Program-made: the position numbers and the translations under genes
Shown: positions 15,317-23,918 of the stretch, piece after piece
Layout: the number at the start of each line of letters is the position of its first letter
How positions within the stretch are numbered: the first letter of the stretch is position 1
Assembly (NCBI GenBank): GCA_015056885.1
Contig: SVFL01000029.1
Location: 1-36,375, forward strand
DNA from: Lachnospiraceae bacterium
Lineage (GTDB): Bacteria > Bacillota > Clostridia > Lachnospirales > Lachnospiraceae
Length of the DNA: 36,375 bases
Reading direction: 5' to 3'
Notes under the pieces: generated by a model
Databases searched by the model: none
What the model was told of the DNA's origin: nothing
The model's input: the letters and a program-made list of their open reading frames with translations, nothing else

Positions 15317-15369
15317 CTTGTCTGATTATTTATGATGGCAGACCAAGCCATCAGGCTTATTGCCATTCT

Positions 15370-16461
15370 TTACTCTATCTCATACTCTAATTCTCTTCTC
15401 TTCGCATAAAGCTCCGCATAAGAGCCGCTGGCACATTTTATCTTACACTTGCTCCCCCATTCAAATCCGAATGCGTCACTGCCAATCTCTTTTACGCCCT
15501 TAGGAACTGTAATACACTCAATACCGACACACGCCACAAAAGCCTCATCACCAATGCTGGTTACCGTTTCGGGAATAGTTATCTCTGTAAGACTGGCGCA
15601 CCCTCTAAAGGCATTTGCCCCAATACTTTCAATCCCCTCCGGAAGCTGCACCTGTTTCAGATTACTACAATTTGCAAATAGATTATCTTCCACTTCCGTC
15701 ACACCCTCCGGCACAGCAATACTCTCCAACTCCGTACAACTACTAAAAGCACCGTCTCCTATGTCAACTACACTAACAGGTATCTCGATACACTCCAACT
15801 CGTAACATTCTGCAAATGCAATACTGCCAATATAACATACCCCTTCTGCCAGTTCAACCTTCTTCAAACCGCCACAAGAACCAAATGCTCCTTTGGACAC
15901 AGATGTGACCCCTTCCGGAATCCGAATCTGCTCCAAGGCATCACAAAATGCAAATGCAAACTGTTCTATTTCTTCCAGACTTTCCGGAAATACCACTTCT
16001 TTCAGACTGCTACAATCTTTAAATGCAAATGCCTCAATTGCCTCCAGATTCTGCGAAAACTGAATACTTTCCAAAGCAGTACAATTCTCAAAGGCGCTAT
16101 ATCCAATAGTCGTCACCTTATCACTGAGTGTAACATCCTTCAACTTAGTAAAATCTTCAAAAGCATGCATACCCACTCGCTCCAGATCGCCCTCTACTAT
16201 TACATGCTCTATAACATCTTTCTGGTTGCTCCACTCATACTCCCAACTCTCTCCGAATTCATCATACCACTTATCCAAATCCATAAAACCGGAACCGGAC
16301 AAAATCAATGTAGTCCCCTCCACCCGATACTGAATATCCGGCGTCTCATCCACCTTTAAAGACTCGGTGACTGAAGCCGAAGCGCCTTCCTCCTTCGCCC
16401 CACATCCAGCCAAAACCGCCAGGCACAATACGCCGACTATCAACCAAATTCTCCTCTTCAT
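15370..16461 (-). CDS. BspA-like leucine-rich repeat lipoprotein
   Basis: This 363-residue exported lipoprotein has lipobox VLAGC. After a short linker, a region (DIQYRVEGTTLILSGSG) resembles the start of BspA-type surface proteins. About ten LRR_5 repeats of 23 residues follow, with the pattern IGxxAFxxCxxLxxIxIPxxVxx. Such proteins sit on the cell surface and often mediate adhesion, but many have no known ligand. GGGGAG precedes the ATG. The gene has its own promoter and is convergent with the HTH gene and divergent from the MoxR operon. Confidence 0.9.
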   Translation of the reverse strand: MKRRIWLIVGVLCLAVLAGCGAKEEGASASVTESLKVDETPDIQYRVEGTTLILSGSGFMDLDKWYDEFGESWEYEWSNQKDVIEHVIVEGDLERVGMHAFEDFTKLKDVTLSDKVTTIGYSAFENCTALESIQFSQNLEAIEAFAFKDCSSLKEVVFPESLEEIEQFAFAFCDALEQIRIPEGVTSVSKGAFGSCGGLKKVELAEGVCYIGSIAFAECYELECIEIPVSVVDIGDGAFSSCTELESIAVPEGVTEVEDNLFANCSNLKQVQLPEGIESIGANAFRGCASLTEITIPETVTSIGDEAFVACVGIECITVPKGVKEIGSDAFGFEWGSKCKIKCASGSYAELYAKRRELEYEIE

Positions 16462-16494
16462 GATAAATCTCCCCTCTTTTTTATTTTAAGCTAC

Positions 16495-16523
16495 AGTCTA
16501 GCATTTATCCCTATTTTCGTCAA
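16495..16523 (-). promoter_or_regulatory. Promoter of the LRR lipoprotein gene
   Basis: On the minus strand TTGACG (16518-16523), a 17-nt spacer and TAGACT (16495-16500) precede the gene with a leader of about 25 nt. Confidence 0.7.
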
Positions 16524-16545
16524 ATGGAATATGACAAAAATCGTA

Positions 16546-16575
16546 TTTACCAGCCCCCGAACTCTGTGATATACT
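16546..16575 (+). promoter_or_regulatory. Promoter of the MoxR/VWA operon
   Basis: TTTACC (16546-16551), an 18-nt spacer and TATACT (16570-16575) form a plausible promoter with a leader of about 105 nt. A small hairpin, AAAAGGT-GAA-ACCTTTT (16594-16610), lies about 12 nt after the predicted start and could influence early elongation. Confidence 0.5.
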
Positions 16576-16689
16576 TTTTTTGATATTTTTTGTAAAAGGT
16601 GAAACCTTTTTCGTCCCTAAACAGTGTTATTACTGAGAGCAGTTCCATTGCGGACAATTCATTTCAACAATTTTAAAGGAGTCATATTC

Positions 16690-17679
16690 ATGGAAAACTA
16701 TACGAAAATTAATCCTGACGACATGCAGCGAAGCAAAACAATCCTGCAGAATATCCATAATTACTATCATCAGAAGATGGTTGGCCAGTTTCAGCTCAGC
16801 ACATCTTTGATGGTTACTCTTATGTGTAACGGGCACATTTTGCTTGAGTCCGTTCCCGGTCTGGCTAAGACCACTGCTGCCAAAACCATGACAGAGGCAG
16901 TAAACGGAACCTTCTCACGAATCCAGTGTACACCGGATTTGCTGCCCAGCGACATTATTGGCAGCCAGATTTTTAACTATGCAACCAACTCCTTCGAGAC
17001 CAAGATTGGTCCCGTATATGCCAACTTCGTGTTGTTGGACGAGATTAACCGTTCCAGTGCCAAGACTCAGAGTGCCATGCTAGAGGTGATGCAGGAGCAC
17101 CAGACCACTATCGGCGGTCAGGAATTCAAGATGCCTGAGGTCTTTACCGTAATTGCTACCCAGAACCCTATTGAGCAGGAAGGAACCTATCTTCTGGCAG
17201 AGGCACAGCTTGACCGATTCTTAATCAAGGAAAAACTCTTCTATCCCAATAAGGACGAAGAATTTGAGATTTTGAACAGAATTGAGAAAGATGTATTTGC
17301 CAATCATCAGGCCGTGGTAGACATTGAGGATGTACTTTTCCTCCAGAAACTCACCAAGCAGGTTTACATAGATGATGCCATCAAAAAATACATCATTCAG
17401 ATTATCGATGCTACCCGTAATCCGGCTTCCTATATCGGACCGGAGCTTGCCCAGTATGTTACTCTCGGAGCCAGCACCCGTGGCGCCATCGCCCTGATGG
17501 ACGTAGCCAAAGCTGTAGCTTTGATGAACTGCAGGGATTATGTGGTTCCTGATGACGTAAAGCGCATGATTTACAGTGTTTTAAGACACCGTGTTACTTT
17601 GAATTATGCCGCAGTTGCAGACAATGTTTCCGTTGAAAAAATTATCAACACCATTATAGGAGTGATACCCACACCATGA
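16690..17679 (+). CDS. MoxR-family AAA+ ATPase
   Basis: This 329-residue ATPase of the MoxR family acts as a chaperone-like remodeller for VWA-domain partners. The Walker A region is ESVPGLAKTTAAKT near residue 46, and Walker B is FVLLDEINRSSAKTQSAMLEVMQE. Sensor 1 is in VIATQNPIEQEGTYLLAEAQLDRF, a MoxR hallmark, and the C-terminal lid includes GASTRGAIAL. AAAGGAG lies 8 nt before the ATG at 16690. It heads a six-gene run with DUF58, VWA and TPR genes, and its stop overlaps the next start (ATGA). The client of this system is not known. Confidence 0.93.
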   Translation: MENYTKINPDDMQRSKTILQNIHNYYHQKMVGQFQLSTSLMVTLMCNGHILLESVPGLAKTTAAKTMTEAVNGTFSRIQCTPDLLPSDIIGSQIFNYATNSFETKIGPVYANFVLLDEINRSSAKTQSAMLEVMQEHQTTIGGQEFKMPEVFTVIATQNPIEQEGTYLLAEAQLDRFLIKEKLFYPNKDEEFEILNRIEKDVFANHQAVVDIEDVLFLQKLTKQVYIDDAIKKYIIQIIDATRNPASYIGPELAQYVTLGASTRGAIALMDVAKAVALMNCRDYVVPDDVKRMIYSVLRHRVTLNYAAVADNVSVEKIINTIIGVIPTP

Positions 17680-18548
17680 TGAAATATATTACCCGGATTC
17701 AAGCCCGCGTCAGTATCCATGCCCGCAAAAAGACCAGCAGTATTTTCGACGGTTCCTACAAGTCTATTTATACCGGCAACGGCTTAGACTTTGAGAATCT
17801 GCGTGAATACATCCCCGGCGACAATGTCCGCGACATCGACTGGAAGGCATCTGCACGCAACAAGAATCTTCTGATTAAACGCTATGTTGCAGAAAAGCGA
17901 CACAACATCATGCTTATATTTGACACAGGTGCCGGATTCCTTGCCGACACAAATGCCGGAGAAACCAAAAAAGACCTTGCCCTGAATGCAGGCGGCACGG
18001 TAGCATACCTTTCTGCCAAAAACGGTGACAGTGTGGGTGCAGTGTACAACCGAAACGGTATGATTCAATTTACACCCATGCGGGCAGGACTTGGCAATGT
18101 GGAGCGCATTCTCACAGATTATGACAAAGAAAACTTCGAGGGCTACAAAGGTAATCTGGCCAAGAGTCTGGAATACATTATCAAAAATGTAACCCAGAGA
18201 ATGATTGTTTTTGTCATCAGTGATGCCGCAGGCATTTATCATCTGGACGAGACCCTGTTAAAACAGCTCAGTTTCCGCCATGATGTACTGTTTATCAGCA
18301 TCGGAGATGCTTCCCTCACCGGAGGTAAATCCTATGACATGAATAAAAACCGCTATGTTACCGACTACATCACGCACAACAAAAAATTAATGAAGTTAGA
18401 ACAGGAAATGAAACAGCAGATTGCGGATGACAATGAGAAAAAGCTGATTCGCTATCGGATTGTGAACACGGAAATTCACAATGAAGAGGAAATAGATGAT
18501 AAAATTGTTGAATTATTAGAAAGGCACAAATATGCAAATAACCGTTGA
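17676..18548 (+). CDS. DUF58 domain protein
   Basis: This 290-residue protein belongs to the DUF58 family. The signature is GLDFENLREYIPGDNVRDIDWKASAR near residues 36-61, followed by a VWA-like fold (NIMLIFDTGAGF, later MIVFVISDAAG). DUF58 genes almost always follow moxR, and the proteins are thought to act with the ATPase and VWA partners. No membrane segment is obvious. The start codon overlaps the moxR stop as ATGA, indicating translational coupling, and its 3' end overlaps the next gene. Confidence 0.92.
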   Translation: MMKYITRIQARVSIHARKKTSSIFDGSYKSIYTGNGLDFENLREYIPGDNVRDIDWKASARNKNLLIKRYVAEKRHNIMLIFDTGAGFLADTNAGETKKDLALNAGGTVAYLSAKNGDSVGAVYNRNGMIQFTPMRAGLGNVERILTDYDKENFEGYKGNLAKSLEYIIKNVTQRMIVFVISDAAGIYHLDETLLKQLSFRHDVLFISIGDASLTGGKSYDMNKNRYVTDYITHNKKLMKLEQEMKQQIADDNEKKLIRYRIVNTEIHNEEEIDDKIVELLERHKYANNR

Positions 18549-19002
18549 ATTACAGGAGTATTTTTCTTATCTTCCGCTATTTTTGTTTCTCTTAGCGGGA
18601 ATTGTGGGCGCATTATTGATTATTTTTTGGCCTCAAAAACAGAAAAAAGCCAATCCTAAGCCGGTTGTACCCAAGCCGCAGCCCCTGCCCCCTCAGAATC
18701 TTGCTTCCTTAAAACATAAATATGATTCACTTCTGGTAGGACTTTTCGAAAGACGCTCTGCCAATAAGCTTTCCGACCGAAAAGCCTTTCAGGAGCTCAG
18801 CAAAATTGTTCGTGATTTTGTATTCGAGGCTACTGGCATTAAGGTGCAAAACTACACCTTGTCAGAGATTAAAGCAGCAAATTTACCCAGACTTTATGAA
18901 CTGATTGCAGAATGCTATGTGCCGGAATTTGCCATGAAAAATAACAGTAATATATATGAGGCAATTAACAAAGCCAGAAAGGTAGTTGGAGAATGGAATT
19001 AG
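18532..19002 (+). CDS. Small membrane protein of the MoxR/VWA operon (DUF4381-like)
   Basis: This 156-residue protein has one N-terminal membrane helix (YLPLFLFLLAGIVGALLIIFW), then a Pro/Lys-rich linker (KPVVPKPQPLPPQ) and a cytoplasmic domain of about 100 residues. The layout resembles DUF4381 proteins found in the same operon position in other bacteria, but similarity is weak by eye. The gene overlaps the DUF58 gene by 17 nt and the next VWA gene by 10 nt, so it is an integral operon member. Confidence 0.75.
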   Translation: MQITVELQEYFSYLPLFLFLLAGIVGALLIIFWPQKQKKANPKPVVPKPQPLPPQNLASLKHKYDSLLVGLFERRSANKLSDRKAFQELSKIVRDFVFEATGIKVQNYTLSEIKAANLPRLYELIAECYVPEFAMKNNSNIYEAINKARKVVGEWN

Positions 19003-19997
19003 TATTTCCTCTTGCATTATATGTGGGAATACCTGCAATCATCATCTTGATTTTTGTAGGACTCAAAAGAAAAGATGCTTTCCGAGACGGTAAGAAAGTT
19101 GCCAACACCGATTTTTTAGAGGAAACAGAACTATACAAGCATCTGAAAAGAAAATATAAATGTTTTAGCATCCTTGCTTTGGTAGGATTGTGGCTCGCCT
19201 TACTGCTGTCAGTTATTATGCTGGCCCGACCTGCCCGCATCGACCAGATTCATCCACAGGTTCACAATCGTGATATTTTTATCTGCATGGATGTTTCCAC
19301 CTCTTCCGATGAAATCAATCTGAACATCTGCAAAGAGCTGAAAGAGGTGGTGCGGGAATTAAACGGCGAGCGTTTCGGAATTTCCATTTTCATTGGACAA
19401 TCGGTGCTTTTGGTTCCCCTGACCACCGATTACGACTATGTTATGGAAAGTCTGGACAAACTGGAAGCTTCCTTTAAAACAACTTTTTACTTAGACCATA
19501 TAGCACTCTATGATAAGCAGCGGGATCTATACTACTACCGTTTCGAAGGTACCATAAACGAAAACGGCGGAAGTTCCCTTATCGGAGACGGTCTGGCATC
19601 CTGCCTCTACAGTTTTCCGGATTTAAAGGAAAATGAAGAGCGCAGCCGTTTGATTATCTTTACCACAGATAACGAACTGGAGGGTGAACCTATTGTTACC
19701 GTGGAAGAGGCTGCCGCTCTCTGCAAGAAAAATGATGTGAAGGTCTTCGCCGTGACCCCGGAGAATATTGTGGACAGAGAGGTTTTTCGCAACGCCATCA
19801 ACAGCACCGGCGGCAAATTTTATGAATTTTCCTCCCCCAAAGTATTCAAGGAATTAATAGAGGACATCCGGCTCACAGACGCCTCTGTCACAGAAGACGT
19901 AAAAACCATCGTCACTGACAAGCCGGAAGCACTGTTTATCTGGCTCCTTATTTGTATCAGCATACATTTCCTATTCAGCAGAAAGGTAAAATTATGA
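18993..19997 (+). CDS. BatA-like VWA domain membrane protein
   Basis: This 334-residue protein has N-terminal membrane helices (residues 3-22 and about 55-75), an extracytoplasmic or cytoplasmic VWA domain, and a C-terminal helix (ALFIWLLICISIHFLF). The MIDAS metal motif begins at Asp100 in MDVSTSS (DxSxS), with a later TTDNELEG segment. The arrangement matches BatA of Bacteroidetes aerotolerance operons. The gene overlaps its neighbours on both sides, with ATGA coupling to the next gene. A role in envelope stress or aerotolerance is inferred from the family. Confidence 0.88.
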   Translation: MELVFPLALYVGIPAIIILIFVGLKRKDAFRDGKKVANTDFLEETELYKHLKRKYKCFSILALVGLWLALLLSVIMLARPARIDQIHPQVHNRDIFICMDVSTSSDEINLNICKELKEVVRELNGERFGISIFIGQSVLLVPLTTDYDYVMESLDKLEASFKTTFYLDHIALYDKQRDLYYYRFEGTINENGGSSLIGDGLASCLYSFPDLKENEERSRLIIFTTDNELEGEPIVTVEEAAALCKKNDVKVFAVTPENIVDREVFRNAINSTGGKFYEFSSPKVFKELIEDIRLTDASVTEDVKTIVTDKPEALFIWLLICISIHFLFSRKVKL

Positions 19998-20947
19998 TTT
20001 TAAATCCAATTATTCCTGTCTGGCTTATGATAATCATTTGTGTGATTCTCCTGATTATGAAGCGGCAGGGAATATTCCATTATATCAGACAAATATTGGT
20101 GGTACTGCTCTTATTTGCCATTAATCTGAGAATTATGGTACCCAACGGCGAAGTAACGACTATGAAAAACAATGTAAACGTCCTCTTTGTCATTGATAAC
20201 ACACTCAGCATGCTGGCAGAGGATTACAATGGCAACGGCCGCCGAATTGACGCCATGAAAGCAGATTGCGGATATATCATGGAGCAGCTTCCGGGGTCGT
20301 CCTTCTCGGTAGTTTCCTTCGGTAACGACGTAAAAACCCTGCTCCCCTATACCATCGACACCACGAATGTACAGCAGGCAATCAATTCCCTACAGGGTCA
20401 TACCTACTATCATGCGCAAGGCACATCCCTAAATGATGTTTTGCAGGAGCTTTCGAAAACCCTGAAAGAAGACGACGAATTTTTCCAGGTGGTATTTTTC
20501 ATTAGCGATGGCGAGATTACTCAAAAGGAAAAGTTAAGGTCCATCCCGGAACTGAAAAATTTAGTAGACTCCGGCGCTGTTTTAGGCTATGGAACCGAGG
20601 AAGGCGGACGCATGCGGGTTTACTCTTACTTCGATGAGGAATCAGAGCCCGAAGAACTATACTATTATGACGATCTTTACACCCGTCAGACTGCCCTTTC
20701 CAAGATTGACGAGAAGAATTTAAAAAGTATTGCATCCGATATGGGCATTGACTATGTGCATATGACTTCCCAATCCGAAATAGATCGTACTCTGTCCCAT
20801 ATTCAGTCGCAGATTCGTCAGGCTGCCCCCTCTGTAACATCTGATTCCACAGATGGCTATGCAGATACCTATTTCTATCTTCTGCCGCCTCTGCTTTTGT
20901 TACTGGCAATCGATTTTGTCTACTATAAAAGAAAAGTAAAACTTTAA
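19994..20947 (+). CDS. BatB-like VWA domain membrane protein
   Basis: This 317-residue protein is the second VWA member. It has two N-terminal hydrophobic segments, a VWA domain with MIDAS motif DNTLSM at Asp68 and a later ISDGE, and a C-terminal helix (YLLPPLLLLLAIDFVYY) ending KRKVKL like its neighbour. The ATG at 19994 overlaps the previous stop (ATGA); an upstream frame extension is not needed. Together with the BatA-like protein it could form a membrane pair acted on by the MoxR ATPase. Confidence 0.88.
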   Translation: MILNPIIPVWLMIIICVILLIMKRQGIFHYIRQILVVLLLFAINLRIMVPNGEVTTMKNNVNVLFVIDNTLSMLAEDYNGNGRRIDAMKADCGYIMEQLPGSSFSVVSFGNDVKTLLPYTIDTTNVQQAINSLQGHTYYHAQGTSLNDVLQELSKTLKEDDEFFQVVFFISDGEITQKEKLRSIPELKNLVDSGAVLGYGTEEGGRMRVYSYFDEESEPEELYYYDDLYTRQTALSKIDEKNLKSIASDMGIDYVHMTSQSEIDRTLSHIQSQIRQAAPSVTSDSTDGYADTYFYLLPPLLLLLAIDFVYYKRKVKL

Positions 20948-20974
20948 AAGTAAAATTAGAAAAGGACCTGTTGC

Positions 20975-21574
20975 ATGATGAAAAAAGCTATTTGCGCCGG
21001 TATATACCTGCTCTTAATCATCATCTGTTGCGTGTTGTTTACAAGATATATCCACCTCTACAACGCCGGCAACAGTTATTACAATAAAGGAGACTATGAC
21101 AGCGCCATCTCCAGTTATGAGAAGGCGCTCTATGCCAATCCCCCCAAGGATAAAGAATGTTCCATCCGCATTAATCTGGCACTCGCCATGGTATACAGCC
21201 TGGGTGAGAATTTTGCGGCACCGGAGAATGTTGAGAATTCTCTTCTGACTTTAAATGCTGCCCGCGATGTTTTGTTAGAGGATGGCTGCGCCACCGAAGC
21301 GGGCGACGGACACAACAAGACCGCAGAGAAACTGAAAGAAGAAATAGAAAAGCTGATTGAACAGTTAGAACAACAATCCTCGAGTTCAGAGGAGAACCAA
21401 GAAGAATCTTCTGAAGAAAATCAATCCGACGAAGAAGATGCCCGGGAACAGGACATTAAGGAACAATTACAGGAAATTCAGGAAAAAGCCTTCGAGGAAC
21501 GTCAGGAATCCCTTACTTTGGAGGAAGAATTTGACAGCGATTTCAATTTTGACCTAGAAACCCCTATCTGGTAA
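20975..21574 (+). CDS. TPR-containing BatC-like membrane protein
   Basis: This 199-residue protein has one N-terminal helix (ICAGIYLLLIIICCVLF) and a TPR-like repeat (YNAGNSYYNKGDYDSAISSYEKALYANP). A very acidic, Glu/Gln/Ser-rich C-terminal half follows (about residues 125-185), probably coiled or disordered. The order moxR, DUF58, VWA, VWA, TPR matches Bat operons, in which BatC-type TPR proteins bind the VWA partners. AAAAGGA precedes the first ATG. It appears to be the last gene of the operon; no strong terminator is seen after it. Confidence 0.85.
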   Translation: MMKKAICAGIYLLLIIICCVLFTRYIHLYNAGNSYYNKGDYDSAISSYEKALYANPPKDKECSIRINLALAMVYSLGENFAAPENVENSLLTLNAARDVLLEDGCATEAGDGHNKTAEKLKEEIEKLIEQLEQQSSSSEENQEESSEENQSDEEDAREQDIKEQLQEIQEKAFEERQESLTLEEEFDSDFNFDLETPIW

Positions 21575-21602
21575 TAATTGTCTATTCAATTTGATATATT
21601 TA

Positions 21603-21631
21603 TTGACAATATACCCATTTTCCTTTAATAT
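21603..21631 (+). promoter_or_regulatory. Promoter of the small gene at 21725
   Basis: Consensus TTGACA (21603-21608), a 17-nt spacer and TAATAT (21626-21631) give a strong promoter with a leader of about 85 nt, so this gene is separate from the MoxR operon. Confidence 0.8.
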
Positions 21632-21724
21632 ATACTTATAACTTTTCTGTGTCTTTGAAGTTTTCTGATTGCTTCATTTATGCAAATTACAGACTTAATT
21701 TTATATGTAAAGGAGAATATGCTT

Positions 21725-22120
21725 ATGGCTAAGAAAAACGGTGCTCAAACAGTAGAAACCATTCCCGGAAGAAAAATTGTTCTCTCTGCAGGCAAAGGCA
21801 AAACCAATGTAGACGAGATTAAATGGCTTACCAACACGGTTCTGGCAGAAGCCGCAAGTTGGAAATCCGGCTGGGCCTACATTGCCGACTGTTCCGGTAT
21901 GGACCCCGTAACTCCTGCAGAAGGCGGCGAGCTGGTTACAATGACTCAGAAATTCGTAGCTGCCGGCTGTAAAGCCATCGGTTTTGCAGAAGGATATTCC
22001 GTTATGTTGAAGGTTCAAGCCAAGAAAAATACAGAACGCTCTAATACCGGTATTTTAGAAGGTCACTTCGCAACCGTTCAAGAAGCCTTGGACTGGCTCC
22101 AAAAAGAAGCTAAACTCTAG
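21725..22120 (+). CDS. Hypothetical protein, STAS-like size and pattern
   Basis: I do not recognise a family with confidence. The 131-residue soluble protein alternates strands and helices (RKIVLSAGKG, GWAYIADCSGMDP, CKAIGFAEGYSVMLKVQ, then FATVQEALDWLQKEA). This recalls SpoIIAA/STAS-like folds, but no key motif is certain. Two ATGs follow AAAGGAG: the one at 21719 is too close (3 nt), so the ATG at 21725 (9 nt) is preferred. It has a strong promoter and a terminator and stands alone, suggesting an abundant small cytoplasmic protein. Confidence 0.75.
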   Translation: MAKKNGAQTVETIPGRKIVLSAGKGKTNVDEIKWLTNTVLAEAASWKSGWAYIADCSGMDPVTPAEGGELVTMTQKFVAAGCKAIGFAEGYSVMLKVQAKKNTERSNTGILEGHFATVQEALDWLQKEAKL

Positions 22121-22126
22121 ACACTT

Positions 22127-22170
22127 TCCCTCGGAGAAGAAATCTCCGGGGGATTTCTTTTATCTCTTTT
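22127..22170 (+). terminator. Terminator before luxS
   Basis: TCCCTCGGAGA (22127-22137) and TCTCCGGGGGA (22143-22153) pair with G-U wobble, followed by T-rich tracts. It ends the transcript of the gene at 21725. Confidence 0.8.
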
Positions 22171-22206
22171 TTTGACTAATAACCAATAAAATCTTGTAAA
22201 TTACCC

Positions 22207-22235
22207 TTGTAACCCCTTGCCCAAAATGTTACACT
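22207..22235 (+). promoter_or_regulatory. Promoter of luxS-mtnN
   Basis: TTGTAA (22207-22212), a 17-nt spacer and TACACT (22230-22235) lie just upstream of luxS, giving a short leader of about 24 nt with no room for a riboswitch. TTGACT farther upstream has no matching -10 box. Confidence 0.6.
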
Positions 22236-22265
22236 TGATTTAGTTTGATTATTACGGAGGTTTTT

Positions 22266-22760
22266 ATGGATAAGATTGCAAGTTTTACCATTGATCATAT
22301 AAAATTGCAGCCCGGTGTGTATGTATCCAGACAGGACAAGGTTGGCACAGAGGTTATCACTACCTTTGACTTGCGCATGACCAGCCCCAATGAAGAACCT
22401 GTGATGAATACCGCCGAGATTCATACCATCGAGCATCTGGCAGCAACTTTTTTGCGCAATCATGCCACCTATGCAGATAAGACTATTTATTTCGGTCCTA
22501 TGGGCTGTCGCACCGGTTTTTATCTTCTTTTGGCCGGTGATTACAGTTCTTCCGATATTGTGCCTCTAATGGTTGAGATGTACGAATTTATAAGAGATTT
22601 TGAGGGTGAGGTGCCCGGCGCGTCCGCCAGGGACTGTGGTAATTATCTGGATATGAACCTGAACATGGCTAAATATCTGGCCAAGAAATATCTGGATAAT
22701 GTACTTTATGGTATTGGTCCTGACCGACTCAATTACCCCAATGAATCAACAGGAGTATAA
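22266..22760 (+). CDS. luxS: S-ribosylhomocysteine lyase LuxS
   Basis: LuxS cleaves S-ribosylhomocysteine to homocysteine and DPD, the precursor of autoinducer-2, in the activated methyl cycle. The 164-residue protein has the metal site HTIEH (His53, His57) and Cys124 in ARDCGNY, and the catalytic Cys81 in GCRTGFY. Length and motifs are standard. ACGGAGG precedes the ATG at 22266. The mtnN gene, which makes its substrate, follows 25 nt downstream, a textbook two-gene arrangement. Confidence 0.97.
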   Translation: MDKIASFTIDHIKLQPGVYVSRQDKVGTEVITTFDLRMTSPNEEPVMNTAEIHTIEHLAATFLRNHATYADKTIYFGPMGCRTGFYLLLAGDYSSSDIVPLMVEMYEFIRDFEGEVPGASARDCGNYLDMNLNMAKYLAKKYLDNVLYGIGPDRLNYPNESTGV

Positions 22761-22785
22761 ATAAGACGAAATGGAGAATAGCGGA

Positions 22786-23484
22786 ATGAGTAAAATCGGA
22801 ATTATCGGCGCAATGGACTTGGAGGTAGATACCCTCAAATCCAAGCTTACAGACGTAACTATCACCAAAAAAGCCGGCATGGAGTTCCATGAAGGTACCT
22901 TGAACGGAGCTTCCGTAGTCGTTGTACGTTGCGGTATCGGCAAGGTAAATGCTGCTCTGTGCGTACAGATTATGGCGGATGTTTTCCAGGTAACTCACAT
23001 TATCAATACAGGTGTAGCAGGCTCCCTGAATGCCAAGCTGGACATCGGCGATATCCTGATTTCCCAAGATGCACTGCATCATGACATGGATGTGAGAATT
23101 TTTGGCTATCAACTGGGCGAAGTACCTCAGATGGGACGTCTGGAGTTCCCTGCGGATGCACGCATGATGGAACTTGCAAGATCCTCCTGTGCACGGGTTT
23201 GCAGCGATATCAAGGCACTCTTCGGCCGCGTAGTCAGCGGTGATCAGTTTATTTCTGACAACGAAGTCAAAGAAACCTTAATCAATGTTTTTCATGGGGA
23301 CTGTGCTGAGATGGAAGGCGCTTCCATCGCTCATGGTGCATACCTGAACAAAATTCCTTTCGTTATTATCCGTGCGATTTCCGACAAGGCAGACGGAAGT
23401 GCTGAAATGGACTACCCTAAGTTTGAAAAAGCAGCTGCAGAACACTCTGCTAAGCTGGTGGAAGACATGGTTGCTTATATTTAA
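22786..23484 (+). CDS. mtnN: MTA/SAH nucleosidase (Pfs)
   Basis: This enzyme removes adenine from S-adenosylhomocysteine and methylthioadenosine, producing the substrate of LuxS. The 232-residue protein begins MSKIGIIGAMDLEV, with catalytic Glu13. It has NTGVAGSL, the substrate-binding AEMEGASIAH, and the catalytic Asp in RAISDKAD. The ATG at 22786 gives the standard N-terminus, with GGAG upstream; an ATG five codons earlier has no site. It forms an operon with luxS and ends at a bidirectional terminator. Confidence 0.96.
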   Translation: MSKIGIIGAMDLEVDTLKSKLTDVTITKKAGMEFHEGTLNGASVVVVRCGIGKVNAALCVQIMADVFQVTHIINTGVAGSLNAKLDIGDILISQDALHHDMDVRIFGYQLGEVPQMGRLEFPADARMMELARSSCARVCSDIKALFGRVVSGDQFISDNEVKETLINVFHGDCAEMEGASIAHGAYLNKIPFVIIRAISDKADGSAEMDYPKFEKAAAEHSAKLVEDMVAYI

Positions 23485-23508
23485 CTAGGAATATCCGCTA
23501 CGAAACAA

Positions 23509-23547
23509 AAAGACCTATTGTCTGATATCTGTCAGCAATAGGTCTTT
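23509..23547. terminator. Bidirectional terminator overlapping the XRE stop codon
   Basis: AAAGACCTATTG (23509-23520) and CAATAGGTCTTT (23536-23547) form a perfect 12-bp stem. The right arm includes part of the XRE gene's stop codon, so the convergent genes share one terminator with no spare sequence. Confidence 0.9.
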
Positions 23548-23806
23548 ACTCTTCTACCTCTGTATTCTGAAAAAATGCATTAAAATCACACTGGAATATG
23601 TCTGTCAAGGCAATCAGCATTTTTACGGTCGGGTTACTATACCCTCGCTCAACCTTGCTGAGTGTGCTGGTACTGACTTCTATCCCTTTCAGCTGAAGTC
23701 TTGTAACCACATCCACATTCCTCAAATTACACTCTTTGCGGAGTCTCTCTATATTCTTCCCAATGAGGGGTTGTTGTTTTTGATTTATCTTCTCTACTTT
23801 ACCCAT
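23546..23806 (-). CDS. XRE-family helix-turn-helix regulator
   Basis: This 86-residue protein is a Cro/CI-type DNA-binding domain (IGKNIERLRKECNLRNVDVVTRLQLKGIEVSTSTLSKVERGYSNPTVKMLIAL) with a short acidic tail. Such single-domain regulators often control their own promoter and a neighbour. The nearest candidate is the unknown gene at 23919, transcribed divergently 112 nt away. The ribosome site is weak (TATAGGT). The start is the only suitable ATG. Confidence 0.85.
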   Translation of the reverse strand: MGKVEKINQKQQPLIGKNIERLRKECNLRNVDVVTRLQLKGIEVSTSTLSKVERGYSNPTVKMLIALTDIFQCDFNAFFQNTEVEE

Positions 23807-23918
23807 ACCTATAGTTTATATAAGATAATTATTTTGAAGTTTCTAAAATGGACGCAAATCAATAAATATTTGTGATATATTTAAGCTAGTATGTTATTGT
23901 TGTATTTGGAGGTGTTTT

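Noticed and set aside
22171..22196. TTGACT as the luxS promoter
   Set aside because: No matching -10 box at 16-18 nt; the TTGTAA/TACACT pair closer to the gene is better.
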